Assembly: GCA_028023455.1 (NCBI GenBank) | Contig: JAQFVV010012405.1 | Location: 11,891,423 to 11,955,422 of the forward strand | Reading direction: 5' to 3' | DNA from: Epiperipatus broadwayi | Lineage: Eukaryota > Onychophora > Udeonychophora > Euonychophora > Peripatidae | DNA length: 64,000 nucleotides | Shown: positions 1 to 13,195 of the stretch, piece after piece | Layout: each line of letters opens with the position of its first letter | How positions within the stretch are numbered: position 1 is the stretch's first letter | Notes under the pieces: generated by a model | Database searches by the model: none | The model's input: only the letters and a program-made list of their open reading frames with translations | Told to the model about the DNA's origin: nothing | Program-made: the position numbers and the translations under genes

Positions 1-845
1 TACTTGCCTTTGGGTTTTTTCTTAAATTTAGAACAATGGGTTTGTAGAGAAAGATATCTAGTACAACTTTTGATTTAAAATTACCTATATGTTACATTTT
101 TAAATATTACCATTTCCCTTTCTTTTCACAAGCATTTAACAAACAAACAAAAAATATTATACATATAAATTATGCATACACATCTTTGCGGTTATAAAAA
201 AAAATGAACATAAAATAATAAAATTAAATTATAAGCATATAGCTAATATGCTAGTACTTCAAATTATAAGCTTTAACTATTGGCTTTTCTTGAGTGTGTG
301 AGTATATGACATATCCACAGACATCTCTCACTTATTTTATAATTTGACTTGATTAAAATTTACATAGATGGTATACACACACATTTAATGGCTTTATTAC
401 ATATTTTAGTCCCATTTTATTTTGTAATACCATCTTATGGATAGCTATACGAAGTGTGCCTGTCATAATTTCTTCATTTGGTTTCTCCTTGGTCACACCC
501 ATGCATCTGAAAAAGAAAACTCATGGTCTGATTAATATATATTCAATATTTATACATAACATCATTAAATAAAAAAAACTTTATGCTCTCATACTATTTG
601 TCTAGGTTGGAACTCTCCACTTCCAACACTTTTGGCATTTTGCCTCAGTACTGGTTGGCAAAATTTCTTTTATAAGGGTGTCAGCCAACACAGAGTGTTC
701 AATGATTTAGAATAATTTTAACACTTTGTTATATATGTCTGAATAACAACAATTGGAATAAAAATATTTTTTTTTTTTTTGGAAAAAAACATCTCTACAC
801 TTCTTATCTGTAGCATAGACAGACATATTCATTTCATGTATTACA
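1..845. other. AT-rich DNA without a recognised gene
   Basis: No reading frame, RNA gene or repeat family that I can support. The stretch is AT-rich with homopolymer runs such as the T run near 767-780. Confidence 0.6.
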
Positions 846-859
846 TTGAGGAAAGAAAA

Positions 860-1395
860 AAAACTACATCTATTCTGTATTTGTGGCTGTAGTAAATGGG
901 TCTTATCTTTAACAAACTCTACTTTTAATTATCAAACAAGACAACAGACTTTTCTGGACATAAAACCAACTACTAAAAAAAATCTTACTTGCAGTTGTAA
1001 TACATGGGTCTTATCTTTACTAAACTCTACTTTTAATTATCTAATATGAAAGCAATCTTTTTTGGTTATAAAACTAACTACTAAAAAAAATTTCCTACTT
1101 ATGGTTGTAGCACATGGGTTTTTATTTATAACTAACTCTACTTTTAATTATTTAACATGAAAACGAACTTTTCTGTTCATAAAACCAACTACTAAAAAAA
1201 AATTCTTACTTATAGTTGTAAAACATGGGTCTTATCTTTAATAAACTCTACTTTTACTTAACTAATATGAAACAAACTTTTCTTGTCGTAAAACCAACTA
1301 CTAATAAAAATTCCTACTTATGGCTGTAATACATAGGTCTTAACTTTAATACATGAATTTTATACTTATAAACTGACTACTTTACTTTAAACATT
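860..1395. repeat. Minisatellite, ~109-bp period, 4-5 copies
   Basis: The core ATGGGTCTTATCTTTA followed by AACTCTACTTTTAATTA and then AAAACCAACTACTAAAAAAA recurs. The GGGTCTTA-type anchor falls near 901, 1009, 1119, 1230 and 1338, giving a period of 108-111 bp. Copies differ by substitutions and small indels, so the array is not recent. The short frames across it are by-products of the repeat and not a supported gene. Confidence 0.85.
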
Positions 1396-1560
1396 TCAAA
1401 ACATGAGTTTTAATCTAATATTTTGCCACTGGTTATGTAAGATTTCTTTATTTACTCAATCAGTTTATTACAATTTCTGGGTGAAAAACATTATATTTCT
1501 TCTTTCTTTTATTAACATAACGGTATTTGATTTTCTTAAACTCATTATCACAAAACTTTA

Positions 1561-1655
1561 TTTTTATTTCTACAACATTACTTATATATTAGACTGTAAA
1601 CAAACTATTTTTATTTCTAGAACATTAGTTATATATTAGATTGTAAAGAAATTAT
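1561..1655. repeat. 47-bp direct duplication, two copies
   Basis: TTTTTATTTCTA(C/G)AACATTA starts at 1561 and again at 1608, each followed by a TTATATATTAGA(C/T)TGTAAA block. It lies just after the 109-bp minisatellite. Confidence 0.8.
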
Positions 1656-1659
1656 ATAT

Positions 1660-2136
1660 CTATACTAGTGACCTATCCAGCGTGTGGAAAAAATTAATAA
1701 GGCCTCATGATTGGGTGTCCTAATGTGGAAAAAAGCCATGTATCAGTCAAAATATGCTGATCCATCTAACATGAGCTGGAACTCGATGAAACGTACTTCA
1801 AACTGAGTCGAGCCTGAAATTTACATCAGTGACCAACCTAGATTCGAACCCATTCCACAAGCCCCAGATTGAACACCTAATGAATAACATAATAATGATG
1901 GCACACGAGAATTAATTCTTAAGTCTGGTCCACTAGAAGACCAAAAGAGACAATGAGACATATTTAACCAGAATGTACATATATGTTGAAATGTGTGGAA
2001 ATGGAAAATAATTCAAACTACACAAGTGGCTTGAACAATAATAAAATATTTAATAAGGCATTTAATGAACAGTAAATTACTTATATATATTTGTTTGAAT
2101 GTTCTTATGAATATATGACATGTTAATAAATATATT
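1660..2136. other. No gene seen; possible decayed tRNA-derived repeat on the minus strand
   Basis: The only hint is GATTCGAACC at 1841-1850, which reads as a pol III B-box (GGTTCGAATC) on the minus strand. I see no convincing A-box at the right distance. Nothing else is supported. Confidence 0.25.
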
Positions 2137-4465
2137 TGGTGGGTTACATTAAGGTGCCAATCATTTGATGGCAAAACAAGCTTACACATTTTTAAATTAA
2201 TGCTTTAGTGGTTGCTCTGAAAAGTGATGATGAGCGTACAAAATTATGAAGCATTCTAGGAATCATTATACATATTATACAGACTATTTTCGTACCATTT
2301 CGGTCATGAAAATCAAAAATATATTTTAAAAATGGTTTAATCATGGAATACAACATTTGTGAGGATTTAGTAAAATAATATACATTGAAATCAAGTAACT
2401 TTTATTAGCGAACATAAAAATTTGAACCATTCTTTAAATTCAGATTTTAAAAAAGAAAAGGACGCTTTGTTTTCTAAAAATATGTATACTCTTAACTAAA
2501 TGAGATGATTACGATGGTGGGAATTTACAAAAACATAAGAAAATGCTATTATTAATTAAACTAGTGACTATTATTGGAAAAAAAATATATATACATAAGC
2601 AAAGTGCAAGTTTATGATTACAGCATCGAGATGAAGTCAGTACATAAATAAACTAACACTAATGGAGGAACAGTGGGACTGATATAAAGGCAGAAGAATC
2701 CAAAGTAATGTCATGCTTTCAAACGAAGATACAAAGTGGCTAAGAGTCCCTTTTCTAGGGTACTGCTTAGAGAAGTTTAATTAGGTTTGACATGGTCCCC
2801 AGGGTTCTCTAGGTGACTGACGTGAGAGGCCTGTTATATGAAAATGCTCCCTGGAAAGTCAACTACCCACAGGACAGGGCTTGAAGAAAGTTTATGGGTC
2901 CAAATTTATCATAACTATCCAAATTAGAAGCATGTAATATTTAGTAAACAAAACCTTATATCAGCAATGCAACATAATATTGTCTTTAATGACATTAAAT
3001 GGAAATCATTATGTTAAAATGCATGAACCTCACTCGAATGCTATAATTTAGGCAATGAACACTATGCTATATAATATATGTGGGAATGATTTAATTCATA
3101 CTAAATATGTTTTAAAAATTACCCCTTTCCCTTCTTTGTTATTTAACAGACTGAAATCCCACCCTCGCGAATTTTATAACTTTGCAAATAATCAAATCTT
3201 TGAAATCTCAAGAGTATAGCTTTATATTACATCTGATATAAAAACAAAAATAAAAATAAATCACCTTTTCAGAATTAAATACATGACATAAAAAAAAATA
3301 TTGGATAGCATTAATTTGTTTGGTAATTTAAAATTATACATAGAGAATATATATATATATATTTCTTTTAAAGACATTTTTAAGAGAATCATGTAATTTA
3401 GATTAGCCTGGGAAACGATCTGATGAGTGCATTAACTAAGAAAATATGTAAATCTAATTCAAAAGGGAGGGGGTTTATTAACCTTGACTCAGGAAGATCT
3501 AAATAGATAGGGAAAAATAACTTTATATATTAGGCTCACAAGATTGTTTAGATTGGCAACTTAAAAATAATAAAATACAACAATTTAAAATGAAGAAAGG
3601 AACTCCACCAAGATTTAAAAAATATGAGCAGACTTTATGTATAAAAGAAAAATTAGTAGTATGAAAGCAAATTCACATTAATAGTTATGAAAAAAACATT
3701 TAATTTAACAAATTACTATGACATCCAGATAGCTGAGGTGGAGATTAATTTATAAGGAATAAGAGGTAAAGTTCATAGGCAGTTTTTAGATTAATTACCT
3801 TGCTATGTTACAAGAGTCCATTTTAACAATTTGGTTCCAGTATGGAAAATTTAATAGGATTGAAATCATTTTCATAGCAAGCTTCCATTAGGCATTTCTC
3901 CATTCTTAGATCATATTTTGGGGCATCAGTGAGATGATTCTTCGAAATGAGATTGACCAGAAAAGGCAAGGAAGGTGATTAGTTTTCTACTCATCCAACA
4001 TTTAAAAAAAAATAGTGTGGAGTTCTTTTACAACAGCTTTTCTAAAATTTAGTTATCTCCCAGTCAAAAATCAGTTCATTTTATACAGCCCTCAGGTATG
4101 TGAGGAATGCTTTTAGTGTTCCTTTTTTTAATTTCATTTTCGTCACCTATTGTTTTGGAGATGCAACTGTTAGATAAATTGTCCAAAAATATAGTCAAAT
4201 CAGAAAAATGTTAATGGCAAAAGTATAACTTCTTAATTCAATTTCCCTTTTTACTTTTAGTCCATTTTAATTAAACATCCTTTCCCAAAATTAGATAATA
4301 TAAAATTTCCACCCTTTTAGTTATTTTTGGACAATTAATAGCTGCATACTCCATCTTGGATTTTTAAAAGAAAAATATATTTTTTAATAAATTTAAACAA
4401 AAGTTATTTTTTTATATACATTTAAAACAATATTGGTAAAATTAATATAGTGTTAGCTGCACCCA
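2137..4465 (+). repeat. Copy 1 of a ~2.35-kb interspersed repeat, LTR-like ends
   Basis: This segment aligns along most of its length with 16205-18594 in the same orientation. Shared blocks include TTGGTGGGT at the start, TCCACAGGACAG-like in the middle, and CTCCATCTTGGATTTTT followed by a C(A/T)CCCA end. Both copies can be read as starting with TGGTGGG and ending with CCCA, so they could be solo LTRs or an old LTR pair. By eye they differ at about a quarter of positions. No coding sequence is visible inside. The LTR reading is an inference; the duplication itself is seen directly. Confidence 0.7.
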
Positions 4466-4560
4466 ATAAATTTTGATTTTAATAAAAGAATTAATAATAA
4501 ATAGTAAAAAATATTAAGAGCTAAATTTCTCACACATATATAAAATAAATATACATTAAT

Positions 4561-4640
4561 ATAGGAGCGGGAGGAACATAGGGTTCAAACATGGTTGAGT
4601 AATTTGGTGGGTATGAAGGACCATGAAGCTCAACTGCTTA
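4561..4640 (+). repeat. Short dispersed repeat fragment, SINE-like
   Basis: The segment carries GGTTCAAACATGG and ends with ACCATGAAGCTCAA before an AT microsatellite. A diverged relative lies at 29515-29610 with the same order (GTTTGAACATGG, then ACCATGAAGCTCAA). The first motif resembles a pol III B-box, so a tRNA-derived SINE is possible, but no A-box was identified. Confidence 0.45.
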
Positions 4641-5200
4641 TATATATATATATATAATACCAAAACAGAGTTTAAATATATTGAGTGAAATTAATTAAAC
4701 TGGATATACTTTTGATACATGTGCATCATATCGTGATCATTCTGCTAAGAAACCCAATTTTTTTAAATTAGAATACTATTATATCTTTGGTTCTTTACAT
4801 ATCCATTTTATGCAATAAACCACATAACTTTAATTTTTCATCGCCTATCATTTTCTTCTTTATACATTATTTTCATAATGCTAGAATCAAAGCAGTGACC
4901 ATATTCTTTATCATGGTTGTAAAATACTGATGTATTAGTTGAATCAGTCTTTTCTTTTTATGCATTGAGGTGTGTTGTGTTATTTTCAGATATTCTTTTG
5001 TTTGATGTAACATGTGTACAGACAGTTCTTTTGGCTGCAGTTTATGTGCAATAACTATTTATGTAAATTTGAGTCCAGAAAAATTGAGAACATAGAGACT
5101 TATATTGCTAATTTGATGAAATCAGGTTACAGTGCAACTGTTATCGAACTGAGAATATAAAGAATAACAAATGTTTGATTGCATTACTATATTTACCATA

Positions 5201-5400
5201 AAAACAGGCAAAACTCTTCATACAGTAGTGCCACTCAGTGTAAGACAGAGTAATCAATGGATGACAGAAGCCTTGTGAATAAAATTCCTATTTAGTGCCT
5301 ACTCATCCAATATCCCCAGACTAGTTTCTTGCTTGAAGTTTGCCTGTTTTAATAACAGTTATGAGCAAGCATGAGAAAAGTTGATCATGTGATGTCATAT
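5201..5400. mobile_element. Truncated, self-inverted fragment of hammerhead family A
   Basis: 5201-5335 is the minus-strand form of the repeat seen at 53.5-54.8 kb: AAAACAGGCAAAACTC, a TCATCCAATATCCCCAG block, then AGACTAGTTTC. It breaks inside the ribozyme after the GAAA/stem III part. From 5336 the sequence switches to the plus-strand form of the same family (TTTGCCTGTTTTAATAACAG, then CATGTGATGT). The CUGANGA half of the ribozyme is missing, so this copy cannot be active. The inverted junction matches the architecture of the larger loci. Confidence 0.7.
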
Positions 5401-6417
5401 TAACCATAAATTAGAAATAAAATTATAATGATCTGTACAGATAAATTTAATGTGGGAATTAGAATACGCATCAATTTAAACAGACTAATTAGTAATACAA
5501 AGGTCTAATGTGGTAATGCCATAAGGTGCAGACAAAAAGATTGTCCATACATATACTACAGTGAAATGAAAGTCAAACTGAAAACAAAAATAACACAACA
5601 CACCTCGAAGTATAAAAAAGCAAAAACCAATTCAACTAATACTTTGGTATTTTATAACAGTGATAAAGAACATGGACACAGTTTGGATCCTAGAATATTA
5701 ATATAATGTGGAAAAAATTTTTTAGGAAATGTAAAATTAAGCAGGTGTGGTTCATTACACAATTGAATGTGTAATAAACCAAACACCTAACAGTATTCAA
5801 GCTAGCAAAAAAATTGTCTCCTCAACAGAATAACCATAATTGCAATGCACAGACATTGAAAGTATACTGTTCAGCTGAAGCAGTCTCTGTTAGTATAAAA
5901 AAGAATTACTTGGTACTAAAAGTATGGATTCATAAACTTTGTTTTTCCTGTCATTACATTAGTTTAATCAAGAATTAAAATGGAACTAAATTTTCAAACT
6001 GTAGATAATAAAAAAACCTTTCTACTTATATTATATCTGCACATGAGATCAAACCTTACACTCATATATTCAGCATGTTTATTTTAATAGGTGTACTATC
6101 ATAATACATACATAAAGATATGTACCAGCAATAGAGTAGGAATTTTATATAAAAATTTTCCTGACTTCTAATTTTAAATAGAAAACTGGCAGAAATAGAA
6201 TTATTGTAAATGTATTAAAATTTATATTTGTTATATTTATTTTTGGTTTTGATAAATTATATATATTTATATTTGAACACAGATTTTCAAGCAACCTTCA
6301 AACATCCACACTATCTCATACTATTGACACATATGACCTTACACATTAATTACCAATAAAGGTATTTCATGCTGAATCAGCACTCATCAGTTGATCCAGA
6401 TTATCATTTTCCACACA
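5401..6417. other. No gene seen
   Basis: AT-rich sequence without a supported reading frame or repeat family. Confidence 0.5.
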
Positions 6418-6677
6418 TATATATATAATCAGTGTTCAGTTTATATTATGATAACAAATCTTTATACTTTAATGGACAGGCTTCGATCTACTCCAACCTG
6501 CAACTCTTCAGCCATCCATATAATTGAAAATCTGATGATAGAATGCTCAAATGCCATGCTGATGCCAATATTGTTATGGAATTTAGACATTCTACCATCA
6601 GATTTTCAATGGTAAGGATGGCTGAAAAGTTAGAGATTGGATTAAATCGCAGCTATCTTAATATAAATTAAGCTCTG

Positions 6678-6686
<9 letters not shown>
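6418..6686. repeat. Foldback (long inverted repeat) element
   Basis: A left arm (about 6418-6556) and right arm (about 6578-6686) are reverse complements with scattered mismatches. Matched blocks include TTTTCAGCCATCC / GGATGGCTGAAAA, TTGAAAATCTGATG / CATCAGATTTTCAA and the outer ATATAATCAG / CTGATTATAT. The spacer is about 20 bp. Size and form fit a MITE or foldback transposon; a transcribed copy would form a long hairpin. The frame at 6391-6615 runs through the arms and I do not regard it as a gene. Confidence 0.75.

Positions 6687-6740
<54 letters not shown>
6678..6740. repeat. (AT)n microsatellite, ~63 bp
   Basis: Uninterrupted AT dinucleotides, directly abutting the right arm of the foldback element. 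Confidence 0.95.
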
Positions 6741-6743
<3 letters not shown>

Positions 6744-7046
6744 AATCTAATAAATGTTCAAATATCAAAAATTATAAGCCATTGTAACATAAATAAAGTT
6801 ACTCAAAGAAATATTTAAAGGAGTCCAAATATCAAGATATTAAGTAAAGGTTCAAAATATAACACTATCAAGAATTATGGGGAAATTGTTAGCAAATTAT
6901 TCTAGCAATGTACTATATGGAAATCACGTGAGGTGGCATACTAGTAATTCAATAAATATAACTCAGGTATACAGGCAGTAGATCTTATCCACTTTCATTT
7001 CTTGGTTTGATGTTAAGTGCATGTTTAAACAAATACTAAGTGAATA

Positions 7047-7131
7047 TGGTCTAGCAGGGCGCCACTAGATTATCTGAATCTAGACACGGTTATATCTGAT
7101 AACCTTTCACATGTACCGGGTTTGAATCCCT
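7047..7131 (+). other. tRNA-like repeat with two successive anticodon-like arms
   Basis: TGGTCTAGCAG matches the pol III A-box consensus TRGYNNANNNG, and GGGTTTGAATCCC resembles a B-box. Between them are two hairpins in a row: CTAGAT-loop-ATCTAG and GGTTA-loop-TAACC. Both loops are the same seven bases, TATCTGA. The distance between the boxes is too long for a normal tRNA gene, so a tRNA-derived SINE or a tRNA relic with a duplicated arm is more likely. A related fragment lies at 55690-55740. Confidence 0.45.
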
Positions 7132-7149
7132 TTTTGGTACTTTATTTCT

Positions 7150-9850
7150 AATAAAAATGAGAGATTTTGCTTTTTGAGCCATATCACTATAAGCACTAAT
7201 AGTTAGGTAAAAGTAAAACATCTTTAAACCAAAGCGGAGTATATTAGACATAAATCATTTCTCAGATCTTAGCATAACAAATGTGTTTCAATGTTTTTAT
7301 AAGTTTACTAGCTCAGATTATATATAACTAATTCAGGATGGCAATTCACTCATCCTTGCATGAAATAGATGACGGGATGTGGTGATAATAATACTAAGAA
7401 ATCACTAAATATTATAAAATCAATATTTATTTATGGCCTTTAAACAGTTAAACAGCTCATTAATTAAAACGTTGATGACGATGATGATGATGATAATAAT
7501 AACGATAATGACAAGGGTTTCAACTACAGCTCTAGGACTAAGCCTAAACATAAAACTAAATTTTATAAAGAAATGCATAATTATTGCTTAATTTTAGCAT
7601 ACTTAATTATATCTTAAATAACCAATATTCAACCATTGATGATGATGAATAATCACACTTAACCAAGACTACACTTAATGAAATATATACGCCTCGTTTA
7701 ATAAAACAAACTAATATTTATTACTACATTTCTAACATATACAGAAAAATTTCTAGATAAATATGAAAATTGACATGAATAATAATAATAATTGATTATA
7801 TAACAATCCTCAGATTAATTTTAAGTTCTTCCCCCTTTCCCTTCAAATGTATTTTGTGTTAAGTTGGACGTCACATTAACCATGAAAAGTATTTCAAGAC
7901 AAAAAATATTATCTGCTCATTAACACACATACTTAAAAAATCCAACATGTAAATAGAATAAAAAAATGTTAGTAAAATTGAAAGAGCAAGTTTTTAGAAA
8001 AGAGTCTTAAATTATTTTCTCCCCCTCCCTTCCAAGCGCTGAAATCTATACTGAACTTGAAACAAAATAATCCAATATTCTAATACTACTCATTATTCCT
8101 CATTCAATCGCAATTATACACATATAAAATATCATTATGTATGTGCGTGTTTTATCCCATGATAACAAAATATTATTTAAAACCAAAATAATAATAATAT
8201 ATTAGTTAAAACTAAAATCATAATACCATAAAAAAAAAATGTTTTACACATTAATATTGTAAAATTAATAAACAAATCATTTTCATACATTCAAGATCAT
8301 TTATGAAGCTCAAAGTTATTATTAGTAAGACATTCTTGTTTTAATCGATCTGAATAGTCTTTAAAAGTTCTTTAAATAAAAATATACCACTTTATTGCTA
8401 AAATGTTTATTAAGACTGATATCATAAAGAAAATAGATATAAAAAGTCATATTACCGATCTTTTGTTTGTGGCGAATTTCCAAGGGTTCAAACTTGTCTA
8501 TATTTCTGCAGCTACTATGTGGGAACAATCTCTTTCTTGAGGTGTATAACTATTTAATGATGATGACTCTATTGAGGTTATTTGCTTTAGTGGACAATTT
8601 GGAAATCATTATATTAAATTTTCTTCTCTTCCTGTCAAGCATTGGATGAAATACAGCAGTTGTTTTCCCATTTGTAAATTTTCTTGAGTTTAAAATCAGT
8701 TGTTGTTACAATTAATTGGACTTGATGATTAATATTTCTCAGTAGATTAATTCATCTTCTTTGAATGCAGGTGAATGCTTTCTTCCTTCTATTAAAAACA
8801 TCTTATTTATCTGGTCAGTTGAAAGGTGTAGAATATTATTTAGACACATCTTTCCTTTCCTATGTGATGTGCAGCTTCCCCAGATGGTCCGGCAAATGGA
8901 ATATACATATAATTTTTCTAGCAAGCCATTTTTTTTTATTTTCAACGTTCAATATTATAGTTTAATAATCTGAATCAATCACCATAACAATAATTCAAGA
9001 CAGCTTTTTATATCCAATTTTTAGCTACCTTAACCAATCAGAGATAGCATCACTTGCTATTTTTGGACAAATTTGTTTTAATTAGATCTCTAATTTATTT
9101 TCAACCAAAGTATTTTTTAACTGAAAAGTTTAATCCTTTTTCCAGACACTTTTGTTTTAAAAAAAAAAAATAGACTCAATTCTTATTTCCTTTCTTTTGT
9201 TTTTTTTTAACACTTCAACATCCAGGTAACACTTCAAATCTTTGAGCTTCCTTCTTTAGATCTTGATAAGACAAATTCAATTTTTAGAGTTCTGACTCAT
9301 TATGAGCTTTCAAAGTGACAATCATTTACAAAAAAAAATTACTACAAAGATCGATATCTGATTAAACAGATTTCCTCTTTTAACAAAAAAAAAATTGTAC
9401 AAAAAAAAATAATTTGACAGGTTTAATACTTCCTTTTCTTTCAATATTTAGGAAATGTAAATTTTTGTATGTAATGTACACACATCCTTCATTCTTTCAA
9501 TCATTCATAAACTAACCTTAAATACTATAATTGCTAGCTTAGTAATTATAACCCAATTATTTAATTAAATCTGTAACTTTTAAATCCCACTTATAATTAA
9601 AGAAAAGCAAAATAAAAGTATAGAAAAAAAAATGTTAGAATTGATCAAGCATAGGTTAGTTTTAAAGAAAGTTAAAATGTTGAATATTTGAAATATAAAA
9701 CAAATAAATAATTTACTCATACATTGCCTATATGTATGCATTATAACTTTGCTTTTTAACAGAAAATTTAAATATTAAATAGTTTAAATGTGTGTATTAC
9801 CTTTCTATCAACACACAAACAAGTAAAGCATGTAATTGTGGACCCATTCT
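7150..9850. other. No gene seen
   Basis: AT-rich sequence with homopolymer runs. Small overlapping frames on both strands around 8739-8973 have no recognisable domain and are probably chance. Confidence 0.5.
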
Positions 9851-10011
9851 TTCTGTTTAAAGCTTTTGAAATTTTGATCTGGAAGGGTTTGAACTTGGAT
9901 GCCCTACAGCTTCTTTTATGATTATATAAAATTGTGATGATGATTTTTGGTTTACCTTTTCTACATGCACATTACTATAAATTTGGCTAGTGACCAAATT
10001 GTAATGGCACA

Positions 10012-10012
<1 letters not shown>

Positions 10013-10042
<30 letters not shown>
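10013..10042. repeat. (TA)n(TG)n microsatellite
   Basis: A short TA run passes into TG dinucleotides. GAGTTCAAATCCCC downstream (about 10135-10149) looks like a pol III B-box, but no matching A-box was found. Confidence 0.85.
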
Positions 10043-10199
10043 GGAGATGATAATCTGGACCAACTGATGAGTGCTGGTGTGTGGTCATGTATATCAGTAT
10101 TGTAAGATAGTGTGCATGGGTTGCTTGAAAATCTGAGTTCAAATCCCCTATATTTACAATTAAGTTCCAGGTACAAGAATGCTTATATTTCAAATCTTA

Positions 10200-11879
10200 T
10201 ACATATATTGTTAGTTGTTTTTTTTTTTTAAAAAAAAAACAAGATTAGATTTCCTTTTTTTTCATTCAATGTTTCATTACTTTACCCAATCGTATAAACA
10301 CACTGAGAATAATAAAAATGTTGATTTTTTTAAAATTCACTCATCACTGTTACCATCAAATTTATACATTATTTTTTGTTGCTGTTGTTAAAAGTAAAAA
10401 TGACATGTGTAAAGATTTGAAGCATTTGAAATCTGTAAATGACTGATTAAAGCTTCAACAGATGCCTGCCTCAATAATTTTTCTCCACCCTGGAATGTAC
10501 TCTGTAAAGTTTGAAAAAAAAATTGGAGGAAAAAGCCCATTGGAAATTTATGTTTATAGATATAAATTTTATTAATTTTATATTCTTTGCATTTCCTTAA
10601 AATTCGTAGAATATCACTGTAAACATTAGTTTTAAATTAAGCCTACAAATTTGCCTGCTTAATATTATGATTTGTCACTCAATACATTATGCTTTACAAA
10701 TTAATATCTCTGACAAATTTAATTCTTGCATTTTGGTACATAGTTGTCATGATAAGTTTTTAAAATTAGATATATGCACAGATTATTATTCTGCTTCAAT
10801 TTTGATTAGATATTTGATACTGCGAATTTTATTATTGAATTAGTATGTACATATCACTCACATTCAGTCGTGTACATTGCAAGCCATTTATATCCCCTCG
10901 TGTCTTTTTGTTCTTTTATACATATAAGAAAATACAATGGAATTTTAGTATTAAAATAGATATTCAATTAAGGATTATTTTATTATAATTTATACCATTT
11001 ATTATGTATTATATTTAATAATTAAACTCACTAGCAATATTTCTTAGAAATTTAATATATAATTTCTATATTTCCAATATAGACCATTGCCATATTATAT
11101 TTGACTTTTGAAATATACACTACAAAATATTAAACATCTTATTTATATTACATATTTTAATAGTTGCTAGTAATTTTATTTTGTGGAATTTAAATGTATA
11201 TTCATTATATATTGTGATGATCGCGCATGCTGCAATCACACATATAGATATTTAACATTTAAATAATATTAAAAATTGTGTTTTGGAATACTAGCAAAAG
11301 AATTTAAATTTATGAAAAAAGAATGTTTTAATTAATAAAAGAGAGGGAATTAGAATCGAAAAGATTATTATATTTTACCCTCCAAAGTCGATATTTTGAG
11401 AATTAAAAAAATAATTAAAGTTAGAAACATTGAAATTGTATATTAGAAAAATTAATAGTGATAAAGAAATATAAATGAAAGACGAATTAAAATATGATTT
11501 ATAAGAAAAGGTAAAGTTGAAGGGTTAAAATAAAAATTTAAAACCTGACAGAAAGATAAGGACCTGGGTCATAAAAGTACACATTTGACGATAAAACAAA
11601 ATGTGTGTATGGAGTATGTGTGAAGTATGATAAAGACAGCAATAATTAATGTTTGGCAAAATAAAATAAAAAACATTTTATTAAAAATCTGTTTAAGTAA
11701 AAGAAAGAAAAATGAAATAAGAAATAAATGTACATAGTGCTACGAGATTGTGTAAAAGCAAATCTATATAAATGGCCGAAGGTGCATTAAGAAAAGAAAG
11801 GTGGGAATAAAAGCTAAAACAAAGGATTGAAAGAATAAAGGACTGTGGAATTTTTTAATTTAAAAAGGTTATTAGAGTT
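10200..11879. other. No gene seen
   Basis: AT-rich DNA; no reading frame, RNA gene or repeat pair that I can support. Confidence 0.5.
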
Positions 11880-12260
11880 GAGGACTTCTTGTTGAGACGC
11901 TGGTGAAAAAACTGCTCCGATAATAAGCAGCCATAGTTGAGAGAAATGCAAACTTAAGAATCTTTTAAAGTTTAAGAAAGAAAACAAACAAGAGAGATTT
12001 CTAACATCAGTGACTCATCAAGAATGGCTGGCTAAGGGCCGTCATGATTGCTGGCTGATTCAGGCTCCCCGTGCTCTAAAGGTTCCCATCTACATGTAAC
12101 AACTGCCAATGTAGCACCTGCCGGAGGGTTCGTTTTACCTTGTCCTTGATGTCCTAAATACAGAGGAGTTCCCACTACCAAAATCTAACCTAAGAGTGAC
12201 AGTTCCCTGCTAAAGAATTGAAGAAATTCCATGTGTCAGTCAGCAAGACTTCAAGTTACT
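11880..12260. other. GC-richer patch of unknown nature
   Basis: Around 11995-12200 the base composition is clearly less AT-rich than its surroundings, with blocks such as GGCTCCCCGTGC and TGCCGGAGGGTTCG. Stops occur in all frames, so it is not an open exon of any length. It may be a decayed repeat; a patch near 14930-15150 has a similar look and shares ATGTCCTAAATAC. Confidence 0.3.
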
Positions 12261-13016
12261 TCAGAGACTCAATAAACCTAAGTAAAATATGTATACTACA
12301 TTTTATATTTAAATGTGCACATACCTTTAATTTAGACAATGGCCAAATTCTTACTTTGAATGATACAGACATTTTTTAACTATTTTTATATATACACGGA
12401 ATGACGATTATAAATGTACAATCATTTATAGGATCTTTTTATTTTGTTTTTACTCGTAGCATTATAGCATATAATCTGTTTTTATTGTGTGTAAATGATT
12501 TGAAGTATTTCTTTTATTGTTTAATCTATTGTATTAAATCTTTCTTATTGAATTAAATCTGTTTCATCTTGTTCTTCACCACTCCAAACAGTAATATATT
12601 CATAGGGTTTGGGAAATAATTATTACTCATTTTGAGTACTGAATTAACACGTGAAGCTGATGGTGCAGTATTTTGAGCCCATTAAAATTTATAAATGATC
12701 CAAGCACTGTAACACTTTAAATCTTACAGCAGTTGGGAGACAGTGACCGGGAAAGATAACCTGGGGCTATACCAGTATAGTTATAGATTTGGTCAAGTAT
12801 GGATATAGACTCATTTATGTCCATATGTTCTCTCAGCTTGCGGTAGCAGAAGGTGGATGATTTTTGAATTAAAGAACTTATTATTATATATAAATAAAAA
12901 TAAGAAAAATGCCTTCGTCCGTACGTTGATTCCATTACAATATATTCTATTAAAACATCACATAACCATAATATCACATGTTATTAAAATAACAGTAACT
13001 CTGTGCAATAAAATAG

Positions 13017-13063
13017 TGTCACCTAGTGCATCTATTGATTACTATAGCTTTCACTAGGTGGCA
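13017..13063. repeat. Small inverted repeat (hairpin)
   Basis: TGTCACCTAGTG at 13017-13028 pairs with CACTAGGTGGCA at 13052-13063 with one mismatch, leaving a 23-base loop. Confidence 0.7.
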
Positions 13064-13154
13064 TTATTGTATGAAGAGACTTACTACTATTTTTATATCT
13101 ATTCTCTCCTTGTTTCATTATTAAATTTTTATGTAATGTAAATTATTAAATCTG

Positions 13155-13158
<4 letters not shown>

Positions 13159-13192
<34 letters not shown>
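13159..13192. repeat. (AT)n microsatellite
   Basis: Pure AT dinucleotides. Confidence 0.95.

Positions 13193-13195
<3 letters not shown>

Noticed and set aside
846-1049. 67-codon frame with an internal repeat.
   Set aside because: Produced by the 109-bp minisatellite; the other units do not keep it open.
1755-1800. CTGATCC...GATGAAACGTAC resembling a hammerhead core.
   Set aside because: Two of the invariant CUGANGA bases are wrong and no stem I can be formed, so chance is as likely.
8739-8973. Three overlapping small frames on both strands.
   Set aside because: Mutually exclusive, no recognisable motif, typical of chance frames in this sequence.
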